Source of the DNA: Candidatus Andersenbacteria bacterium RIFCSPHIGHO2_02_FULL_45_11
Lineage (GTDB): Bacteria; Patescibacteriota; Andersenbacteria; UBA10190
Direction of reading: 5' to 3'
Assembly: GCA_001817055.1 (NCBI GenBank)
Contig: MHHP01000022.1
Coordinates: 449 to 6,896, forward strand
Length of the DNA: 6,448 nucleotides
Part shown: in pieces, positions 1 through 4,058 of the stretch
Layout: the number at the start of each line of letters is the position of its first letter
How positions within the stretch are numbered: the first letter of the stretch is position 1
Position numbers and translations under genes: made by a program
The notes under the pieces: model-generated
Databases searched by the model: none
Seen by the model: only the letters and a program-made list of their open reading frames with translations
Told to the model about the DNA's origin: nothing

Positions 1-2
1 GC

Positions 3-200
3 CTTGTGGACGCAACAAGTAAAATCACAAACTTAAAACCAAGTACTGTGTCGTTTAGTCCAGGCACAAGCTCATACTGCTGCTGGACTATTGATACCCC
101 TGGCAAATATATCGTACAAGTATTGCGCCCAGATTCTATTACCACTGCTCTTCCTATTACGATCACCCGAGACTTAAGCACCCTTGCAAAACCGAACTAA
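3..200 (+). CDS. C-terminal end of a probable secreted or surface protein (5' end outside window)
   Basis: The frame is open from the left edge and ends at TAA 198-200, so this is probably the tail of a longer gene; a GTG at position 6 could be a start but has no room for a visible ribosome site. The visible 66 residues are rich in Ser, Thr and Pro, with alternating hydrophobic stretches such as KYIVQVLRP and LPITIT that read like the last strands of a beta-sandwich (Ig-like or fibronectin-like) domain. A CCW triplet lies mid-segment. I do not recognise a family. The gene lies 18 bases upstream of the small Gly/Tyr-rich gene at 219 and may be co-transcribed with it, which hints at an envelope role. 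This is inference only; the beta-sandwich reading rests on residue pattern. Confidence 0.55.
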   Translation, partial: LVDATSKITNLKPSTVSFSPGTSSYCCWTIDTPGKYIVQVLRPDSITTALPITITRDLSTLAKPN

Positions 201-212
201 AAACGCTAGGGT
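184..212 (+). promoter_or_regulatory. Weak candidate promoter for the gene at 219
   Basis: TTGCAA (184-189), a 17-base spacer, then TAGGGT (207-212), which keeps the T, A and final T of a -10 box; six bases follow before ATG 219. The geometry is the same as at murB (TTGCAA, 17 bases, CATAGT, six bases, ATG). The -10 match is poor, and AGGGTGGGAG (208-217) can equally be read as a purine-rich ribosome site, so this is only a candidate. Confidence 0.25.
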
Positions 213-218
213 GGGAGC

Positions 219-554
219 ATGAAGCAAATCGCACAGAAAGCACTTGTAGGCACCATGGTTATCATGGGCTACTCAACAGGCAACTACGGAGGTGGCTTTG
301 TTGACTCGCCAAGCGGTCTTCCTTCCTATTTTTCCAGCGTTACGCCGGCAAACTATGGCGGGGGATTCATCCCGTCACCACCCCTAAATTCCGGATCCGT
401 GTACGTACCATACCCGAATAGAAGCCCATACCATTATGGTGGCGGGTTTGTGCAATCACCTCCTGTGTGGAACAGCTATCAGTCGTACCAACCTATGCCG
501 TATTATGCGCCTCAATATAGCCCTTATCCCTACTTATACTTGACATTTTACTAG
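219..554 (+). CDS. Small Gly/Tyr/Pro-rich protein with three YGGGFxxSP repeats
   Basis: This 111-residue protein has a basic start (MKQIAQK) and a short hydrophobic stretch (ALVGTMVIMG, 8-17) that could be a weak signal peptide. It then carries three copies of a motif: NYGGGFVDSP (22-31), NYGGGFIPSPP (45-55) and HYGGGFVQSPPVWN (71-84, last copy longest), spaced 23-27 residues apart. The C-terminus is Tyr/Pro-rich (residues 86-111) with no charged residues. The repeats use different codons for the same residues, so selection seems to act on the protein. The next gene (637) carries the same motif with a WN extension, making the two likely relatives. I know of no named family. The protein may be secreted and low-complexity, as in matrix or surface proteins; that role is inference. 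AGGGTGGGAG just before ATG is a possible but very close ribosome site. Confidence 0.7.
   Translation: MKQIAQKALVGTMVIMGYSTGNYGGGFVDSPSGLPSYFSSVTPANYGGGFIPSPPLNSGSVYVPYPNRSPYHYGGGFVQSPPVWNSYQSYQPMPYYAPQYSPYPYLYLTFY
282..470 (+). repeat. Three coding repeats of the YGGGFxxSP motif
   Basis: Copies lie at about 282-311, 351-383 and 432-470. The three glycine codons read GGA GGT GGC, then GGC GGG GGA, then GGT GGC GGG, so every position differs while the peptide is unchanged. A fourth related copy (YGRGFDPSPPRWN) is in the next gene at 790-828. Confidence 0.75.
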
Positions 555-568
555 GGTAGGAGTATAGT
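540..568 (+). promoter_or_regulatory. Near-consensus sigma70-type promoter for the gene at 637
   Basis: TTGACA (540-545, perfect -35), a 17-base spacer, then TATAGT (563-568, five of six matches to TATAAT). The start of transcription would be near 575, leaving a leader of about 60 bases. The -35 lies inside the last codons of the upstream gene, whose stop is at 552-554, so the second small gene probably has its own transcript in addition to any readthrough. Confidence 0.7.
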
Positions 569-624
569 TAGAAGAAGTGTCAGAAATGTAAGTACGATGC
601 TTCTTGTTGTTTGACTCTGCGAAT

Positions 625-629
625 AGGAG
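625..629 (+). promoter_or_regulatory. Ribosome binding site that fixes the start at 637
   Basis: AGGAG lies seven bases before ATG 637. An in-frame TTG at 604 would add 11 charged or polar residues in front of the signal peptide, so the ATG is preferred. Confidence 0.7.
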
Positions 630-636
630 AACAATC

Positions 637-984
637 ATGACTTGGTTTCGAATGATGCTCGTGTTGATTTTTGGATGTTGCATTGCGTTCACGGCTACCT
701 CGGCATCGGCCGATCATCGACATCGTGGTGGCTATGGCCAAGGCTTCGGCGGGTCGTCGTGGGGCTACAGTGGATTTCGATCCTACGGCTACGGACGCGG
801 CTTCGATCCTTCACCGCCACGCTGGAACGGCCCATACAACTATGGGTTCGGACCAGCAACCAGTGGTGGATACGGCCACGCGTTCAACTTGCCGCCAATG
901 GGCAGCTACAGTCGGCCAAACGTGACATTCGTCATTCAAGCCGGATCATCTGGTGGTGGCTGCACGTGTGGCCACTGCCGATAA
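637..984 (+). CDS. Secreted small Gly/Tyr-rich protein with YGxGFxxSPP motif and CxCxxC tail
   Basis: This 115-residue protein starts with a classical signal peptide: MTWFRMM, a hydrophobic core (LVLIFGCCIAF), and an AxA-type cleavage site in TSASA before DHRHRG (cleavage after about residue 25). The mature part is Gly/Tyr-rich, with GYGQGFGGS (32-40), GYGRGFDPSPPRWN (51-64), YNYGFGP (67-73) and GYGHAFNLPP (78-87). The second copy matches the last repeat of the upstream gene (YGGGFVQSPPVWN). A Gly/Ser linker leads to a terminal CTCGHC (109-114), a possible metal- or disulfide-forming site. The family is not recognised. Bases 721-780 are about 62% GC, well above the neighbouring murB (35% at 1681-1740), which may reflect Gly-rich coding or transfer. 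It has its own promoter and ribosome site, so expression as a secreted product is likely; its role is unknown. Confidence 0.75.
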   Translation: MTWFRMMLVLIFGCCIAFTATSASADHRHRGGYGQGFGGSSWGYSGFRSYGYGRGFDPSPPRWNGPYNYGFGPATSGGYGHAFNLPPMGSYSRPNVTFVIQAGSSGGGCTCGHCR

Positions 985-993
985 CGTTCATTT

Positions 994-1034
994 GAGTCGC
1001 GAAGGGCTTGTTACGCCATTCACCTTCGCGATTC
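994..1034 (+). other. Stem-loop after the CxCxxC gene
   Basis: TCGCGAAGG (997-1005) pairs perfectly with CCTTCGCGA (1023-1031). Three more pairs, one of them G-U, extend the stem to 994/1034, with a 17-base loop. No T-run follows directly, so it is not itself a terminator; it may protect the 3' end of the transcript. Confidence 0.45.
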
Positions 1035-1035
1035 T

Positions 1036-1077
1036 GGGGAGCTTGTTGATTCGTCAACTTCTCCCTGTTTTCTTTTT
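1036..1077 (+). terminator. Probable rho-independent terminator
   Basis: GGGAG (1037-1041) pairs with CTCCC (1061-1065), and an inner stem GTTGA (1045-1049)/TCAAC (1054-1058) closes on a TTCG tetraloop. TTTTCTTTTT follows at 1068-1077. The internal loop between the stems weakens it somewhat. It would end the transcript of the small secreted-protein gene before murB. Confidence 0.6.
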
Positions 1078-1084
1078 ACCCAGC

Positions 1085-1160
1085 TGTCATGCCGGACTTG
1101 ATCCGGCATCCACGTCGCCGTCGTATTGTCTGGATCCCCGGGTCAAGCCCGAGGATGACA
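1085..1160. repeat. Intergenic mosaic palindromic repeat (TGTCAT...ATGACA)
   Basis: The 76-bp element is bounded by TGTCAT and ATGACA. Its two arms, about 28-30 bases each, are imperfect inverted copies. The left arm itself contains the perfect stem ATGCCGGA/TCCGGCAT (1089-1096/1102-1109). From memory, sequences of this type (GCCGGACTTGATCCGGC with GGGTCAAGCCCG) occur as dispersed extragenic repeats in alphaproteobacterial and some candidate-phylum genomes. It sits between a terminator and the murB promoter and lies almost entirely outside genes. Confidence 0.75.
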
Positions 1161-1165
1161 ACAAC

Positions 1166-1194
1166 TTGCAAACAACTATTGCACCAATCATAGT
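1166..1194 (+). promoter_or_regulatory. Candidate promoter for leaderless murB
   Basis: TTGCAA (1166-1171), 17 bases, CATAGT (1189-1194), then six bases to ATG 1201. There is no Shine-Dalgarno sequence upstream of the ATG. A start of transcription seven bases after the -10 would fall on the ATG itself, giving a leaderless message. Each hexamer matches consensus at four of six positions. Confidence 0.4.
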
Positions 1195-1200
1195 TACTTT

Positions 1201-2259
1201 ATGAATATCCAGAATAATATTCCACTAGCTCCGCTTACGACGATCAAGCTTGGTGGCAATGCATCACAATATATTACATGCACAACAAACGAAGATATCG
1301 TTGCTGCATTGAAGCATGCACAAGAACACAACCTGCCTGCCGGTCAGGCAGGTCTGCGTGTGCATGTATTAGGCGGGGGCAGTAATACGATTTTTGCAGA
1401 TAATGGATTTAACGGGCTTATTATTCATATCCAAACAAAAGGTATTACGGCATCAGCAGACGGCACGCTTACAGCGCAGGCAGGGGAGGGTTGGGACACT
1501 GTAGTTCAATATGCAATTGTAAATAATCTTGCCGGTATAGAATGCTTGTCCGGTATTCCCGGCTCTGCTGGCGCAACGCCATTTCAAAACGTAGGAGCAT
1601 ACGGCCAAGAAGTTGCGGAAACAATTATTCGTGTAGACGCAATTAATAGGCAGACACTTGAGCAAATCTCTTTTACAAATACAGATTGCAACTTTGCATA
1701 TCGCACAAGCAGATTTAAAACTACAGATCGAGATAGATATATTATTACATCCGTAACCTTTAGCCTAACCCCAAATGGCACACCAACCATAAAATATCCA
1801 GAGCTCGCCGCCTTCGTTGCAACTTCGGCGCCCGAAGCAAGCCTCGCATCGGTTCGCGATGCGGTACTTACGCTTCGGAAGAAAAAGTCTATGGTTGTAG
1901 GCTCCGAAGATCCGAACAGCATTTCGTGCGGGTCATTTTTTACCAATCCCATTATTGCACTATCTGCGTTCAACGCCCTGCAGCAACATAGTGCCGACAA
2001 GATTCCAAATTACCCCGCAGGCAATACAGAAGACGGTACGCTACTATGCAAACTATCCGCCGCATGGCTGGTTGAACATGCTGGTTTTAGCAAAGGGTTA
2101 GAGAGAGGCAATGTTGGCATTTCTCAAAACCACAGCCTAGCGCTTATTAATAAAGGTGGCACAACGCAAGAAATTCTGGCACTCGCGCAAGAGATTCAAG
2201 ATACCGTACAAACAACTTTTGGAGTGAAGCTCGAAATGGAACCGATAGTGGTTGATTAA
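1201..2259 (+). CDS. murB: UDP-N-acetylenolpyruvoylglucosamine reductase (MurB), type I
   Basis: MurB is a cytoplasmic FAD enzyme that reduces UDP-GlcNAc-enolpyruvate to UDP-N-acetylmuramate with NADPH, the second step of peptidoglycan precursor synthesis. The 352-residue product matches the family's usual length. Visible signatures in order: TTIKLGGNA (13-21), the FAD-binding LGGGSN (57-62), SGIPGSAGATPFQNVGAYG (117-135), YRTSRFK (167-173, with R168 at the substrate-binding arginine), KYPEL (198-202) typical of the long E. coli-like type, GSFFTNP (244-250, S245 the proton donor), SAAWLVEHAG (286-295) and the C-terminal LEMEP with E345 as likely catalytic Glu. All key residues are present, so it should be active. 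A palindromic repeat inserts PAGQAG just before the FAD loop. The start lacks a ribosome site and looks leaderless. Confidence 0.95.
   Translation: MNIQNNIPLAPLTTIKLGGNASQYITCTTNEDIVAALKHAQEHNLPAGQAGLRVHVLGGGSNTIFADNGFNGLIIHIQTKGITASADGTLTAQAGEGWDTVVQYAIVNNLAGIECLSGIPGSAGATPFQNVGAYGQEVAETIIRVDAINRQTLEQISFTNTDCNFAYRTSRFKTTDRDRYIITSVTFSLTPNGTPTIKYPELAAFVATSAPEASLASVRDAVLTLRKKKSMVVGSEDPNSISCGSFFTNPIIALSAFNALQQHSADKIPNYPAGNTEDGTLLCKLSAAWLVEHAGFSKGLERGNVGISQNHSLALINKGGTTQEILALAQEIQDTVQTTFGVKLEMEPIVVD
1331..1353. repeat. In-frame palindrome inserted in murB
   Basis: Arms ACCTGCCTG (1331-1339) and CAGGCAGGT (1345-1353) are perfect inverted repeats around CCGGT. The segment encodes the core of LPAGQAG (residues 45-51), which breaks the usual spacing before LGGGSN. 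The same family of palindrome recurs at 6353-6372. Confidence 0.8.
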
Positions 2260-2276
2260 TTCTCTATTGCATTACT

Positions 2277-2849
2277 ATGAATAGCTTTGAACAACTCCCT
2301 CGCCAATCAAATGAAAGCCAAGAATCTCACGAAGAACCCGTAGAATATCTCTACCATCGAGTGCCAGATAACCTGGTTGGAGATACCCTATATCCGCTTA
2401 ACGAATTAAGAGAAACCCATCCGGATGTGTACGAACTAGCAAAATCTAAATATGAGGGACGTGAAGAAATTACCGAAAAAACTATTCCTATTGGAGATTC
2501 TACCTGGAACGACGCCCTGCAATTCACAACTGTACATCCTCATAAAATTAAAGAGGCTTTACTAGCGGCGGGAGCACAATTATCTAGTACCGAATGGTAT
2601 CAAATCCCCGTTTCTTTACTCAAACCAGACCACGCAGTTATAGGATTTTATAGCGGAGATTCAATGGAAAACTTTAAACCTGTATCTGAGGAATCCCTTA
2701 AAGAATCAGCAACATTGCCCGAAACAACAAAACAATACTATCGAGAACAATTAGCAAATGGCGAACGACCGTTTCTATTCCATGGAATCCCTCATATTTT
2801 TTACAAGGGCAGTATTCTACTGAAGGATTGTACAAAAATTACTGTTTGA
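2277..2849 (+). CDS. Uncharacterised 190-residue protein (YLYHRVPDNL...WYQIPVSLL type)
   Basis: It starts 17 bases after the murB stop with no clear ribosome site and may be co-transcribed with murB. The first 22 residues are polar and Glu/Ser/Gln-rich and probably disordered. The core has recognisable blocks: YLYHRVPDNLVGDTLYPLNE (24-43), SKYEGREE (57-64), STWNDALQFTTVHPHKIKEAL (75-95) and WYQIPVSLL (107-115). These resemble, from memory, uncharacterised 'group-specific' proteins of Bacillus and other bacteria with a similar YHR...YPLN...KYEGRE...WND pattern; that match was not tested. It has no signal peptide, membrane segment or Cys-rich motif, so it is likely cytoplasmic. Conserved polar residues (H27, R28, E60, R62, W77, N78) could form an active or binding site, but no function should be assigned. 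The C-terminal KGSILLKDCTKITV looks like a closing beta-hairpin. Confidence 0.8.
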   Translation: MNSFEQLPRQSNESQESHEEPVEYLYHRVPDNLVGDTLYPLNELRETHPDVYELAKSKYEGREEITEKTIPIGDSTWNDALQFTTVHPHKIKEALLAAGAQLSSTEWYQIPVSLLKPDHAVIGFYSGDSMENFKPVSEESLKESATLPETTKQYYREQLANGERPFLFHGIPHIFYKGSILLKDCTKITV

Positions 2850-2859
2850 GTTCTAAGTA

Positions 2860-2878
2860 TATACGCACGTGCAGTATA
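2860..2878. promoter_or_regulatory. Operator-like imperfect palindrome
   Basis: TATAC (2860-2864) and GTATA (2874-2878) flank the perfect palindrome GCACGTGC (2865-2872), with one extra base at 2873. It ends 10 bases before the extended -10 of the next gene, so it covers the position where a -35 would lie, a natural place for a regulator or activator to bind. Confidence 0.4.
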
Positions 2879-2888
2879 ACGAGTTTCT

Positions 2889-2897
2889 TGGTACAAT
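2889..2897 (+). promoter_or_regulatory. Extended -10 promoter for the DUF5678-protease pair
   Basis: TGGTACAAT is a TGn extension plus TACAAT (five of six to consensus). Six bases separate it from ATG 2904, so transcription would start at or near the ATG, giving a leaderless message. No good -35 is present, as expected for an extended -10 promoter. Confidence 0.55.
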
Positions 2898-2903
2898 GAA
2901 CTT

Positions 2904-3122
2904 ATGAAACACCAGAGTACTGTCGTTAATGCTCCTATAATAGGTCTAGACGAAGAAAAGTATAGGGGAAAGTGGCTTGTCATTGCACAGGAAACTGGAG
3001 AAATTGTTATAGTCGGGGATAGCTTGGAAGAGGCGAGCAAAAAAGCAACTGATCGATCAATGAAGCATTTTGGTTTTTACAGAGTTCCAACTACGAACAC
3101 CCATTATATTTCCGTAAAATAG
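2904..3122 (+). CDS. Small DUF5678-like protein, partner of an aspartic protease
   Basis: This 72-residue protein has the pattern of the DUF5678 family: an acidic lead-in (GLDEEKYRGKWLVIA, 14-28), a short beta-hairpin (TGEIVIVGDSLEEA, 31-44), a basic helix (SKKATDRSM, 45-53), and a final strand ending in FYRVP (58-62). The family function is not known. It lies 10 bases upstream of the retropepsin-like gene at 3133 in what is clearly a two-gene unit, and I recall such small proteins next to retroviral-type proteases in bacteria and archaea. The pairing suggests partner, substrate or inhibitor of the protease, which is inference. There is no signal peptide. The start is supported by the extended -10 six bases upstream; no ribosome site is seen. 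Confidence 0.7.
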   Translation: MKHQSTVVNAPIIGLDEEKYRGKWLVIAQETGEIVIVGDSLEEASKKATDRSMKHFGFYRVPTTNTHYISVK

Positions 3123-3132
3123 GCTCACATAC

Positions 3133-3570
3133 ATGGAATTTTCCTATGCGAAAAATCTTGGCATTGGTCGTACTATAAGATATGATCCTTTGATTTTTAT
3201 AACACTTGTTGAAAAACAAGAAGTCGATATCTATAGCTTGATTGATTCGGGCTCACCTTCTAACTTATTCTCTATGGATTATGCAGAAAAAGCAGGTATC
3301 GATTTATCGAGTGCTCGAAAAGTTGAGATACATGGCATTAACGGAAAGCAACATGGGTATTTAAAAAAGGTAACCATGAAATTTTTGGGGAAGAGATGGC
3401 AGTCAGAGGTAGTTTTTTGCGATCGAAATGAAGACCATGATTTGCTGGGGAGCCAAGGATTTTTTCAATATTTTGATGTTCGTTTTCGATATTACGAGCG
3501 TAAATTCTTCATATCACCAGCACCGTCTCTATATTGGGAGAATACCAAATCTGGCTCTACGGTTGAATAA
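3133..3570 (+). CDS. Retropepsin-like aspartic protease
   Basis: At 145 residues it matches single-domain retroviral-type proteases, which act as homodimers with one catalytic Asp per subunit. The catalytic signature is SLIDSGSPSNLF (35-46), with D38 in the D-S/T-G position, followed by MDYAEKAGIDL (48-58). Further family marks are the flap-like HGINGKQHGY (67-76), and LLGSQGFFQYFDVRF (104-118), the bacterial version of the second hydrophobic-Gly motif with LLG plus GFF. There is no signal peptide or membrane helix, so it appears cytoplasmic. It follows the DUF5678-like gene by 10 bases without its own promoter or ribosome site and is probably translated from the same message. All residues needed for activity appear present; its substrate is unknown. 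Confidence in the fold is high, in the biological role low. Confidence 0.8.
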   Translation: MEFSYAKNLGIGRTIRYDPLIFITLVEKQEVDIYSLIDSGSPSNLFSMDYAEKAGIDLSSARKVEIHGINGKQHGYLKKVTMKFLGKRWQSEVVFCDRNEDHDLLGSQGFFQYFDVRFRYYERKFFISPAPSLYWENTKSGSTVE

Positions 3571-3651
3571 GTGTGTCAATAAAGGGGGATCTGGTAATTG
3601 TTCGTAAATAATGTACTATAGGATCGTGTAAATTCTGTACGTTCTTTTTCT

Positions 3652-3661
3652 AAAGGAGGTG
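3652..3661 (+). promoter_or_regulatory. Perfect Shine-Dalgarno sequence
   Basis: AAAGGAGGTG matches the full anti-SD complement, and its GGAGG core lies six bases before ATG 3666. Most other genes in the window lack a site, which makes this gene stand out. TACTAT (3614-3619) is a possible -10 upstream, but no good -35 accompanies it. Confidence 0.85.
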
Positions 3662-3665
3662 GCTG

Positions 3666-4001
3666 ATGTCAGTGCCAAACATAGAACCATGCAAGTGCGG
3701 GCGACAACCTGAGCAAAACGTATCACTTCGTGGATACACTTTTTCGCTTTCGTGTATGTGTGGAGAAGAGCAGATTAATTATCTTGCTCGCTCAAGAGAC
3801 TGGACGGTTTGTATTGATAACTGGAATTCTCGCGTTACTGGTCAACCATTCAAACACTCAGCTCAAGAATTGCCTCACCCAGATGCAGACGTGTTTATAC
3901 CACGACACAACGGACCAGGTCTTTTGGAAAGAGACCCATTACGACGATACTATCTTGAGCGAGGAGGTCATGTTGGTGGGCCTTGGGGAGGTTGCTCCTA
4001 G
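3666..4001 (+). CDS. Lar-like zinc-ribbon protein
   Basis: This 111-residue protein carries PCKCGRQPE (8-16) and LSCMCGEE (28-35), two knuckles of a zinc ribbon (C9, C11, C30, C32), and then a helix ending VCIDNWNSR (48-56). That order (knuckle, short hairpin, knuckle, then a helix ending in a WN motif) is the layout of phage-type Lar/restriction-alleviation-like proteins, usually PCPFCG...C..CG...A...WN. Here both knuckles are CxC rather than CxxC, so zinc binding is plausible but not certain. The C-terminal half (60-111) is Pro/His/Arg/Gly-rich, ends in GGPWGGCS, and is not recognisable. Its optimal ribosome site and phage-type fold suggest transfer from a phage or plasmid. Whether it acts against restriction enzymes is not shown; a general nucleic-acid or protein-binding ribbon is equally possible. 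Confidence 0.65.
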   Translation: MSVPNIEPCKCGRQPEQNVSLRGYTFSLSCMCGEEQINYLARSRDWTVCIDNWNSRVTGQPFKHSAQELPHPDADVFIPRHNGPGLLERDPLRRYYLERGGHVGGPWGGCS

Positions 4002-4022
4002 GATATTTTGGAAGTGAATTAC

Positions 4023-4058
4023 GGCGGTGAGGCTTTAGCCAATACCCGCTTTTATTTT
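4023..4058 (+). terminator. Probable rho-independent terminator after the Lar-like gene
   Basis: GCGGT (4024-4028) pairs with ACCCGC (4044-4049) with one bulged C; the inner stem GGC (4031-4033)/GCC (4038-4040) closes a TTTA loop. TTTTATTTT (4050-4058) follows. It lies in the 55-base gap between convergent genes, and its T-tract overlaps the stop codon of the minus-strand PriA-like gene. Confidence 0.6.

Noticed and set aside
551..565. CTAGGGTAGGAGTAT resembling CTAGGGTGGGAGCAT at 206-220 (13 of 15)
   Set aside because: Could be a remnant gene start, but no frame follows and the bases are explained as part of the 540-568 promoter; short enough to be chance.
604..636. TTG 604 as the start of the secreted protein
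   Set aside because: It would put LFDSANRRTI in front of the signal peptide; AGGAG is placed for ATG 637.
667..678. Lipobox at the FGC in the signal peptide of the secreted protein
   Set aside because: Phe at the -2 position is atypical, hydrophobic residues continue past the Cys, and SASA-DH is a good type I cleavage site.
642..995. Two alternative plus-strand frames (642-995 and 671-925) over the secreted gene
   Set aside because: Trp/Arg-rich products of Gly-rich GC-biased DNA; the frame at 637 has signal peptide, ribosome site and shared motifs.
953..1204. 83-codon frame across the repeat between the CxCxxC gene and murB
   Set aside because: It is read mostly from the terminator and the palindromic repeat; it begins inside the secreted-protein gene and gives a peptide typical of translated repeat DNA.
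1584..2000. 138-codon minus-strand frame inside murB
   Set aside because: Antisense shadow of a well-conserved enzyme.
2801..3040. 79-codon minus-strand frame over the DUF5678-like start
   Set aside because: Antisense to two better supported genes, low-complexity product with no recognisable pattern.
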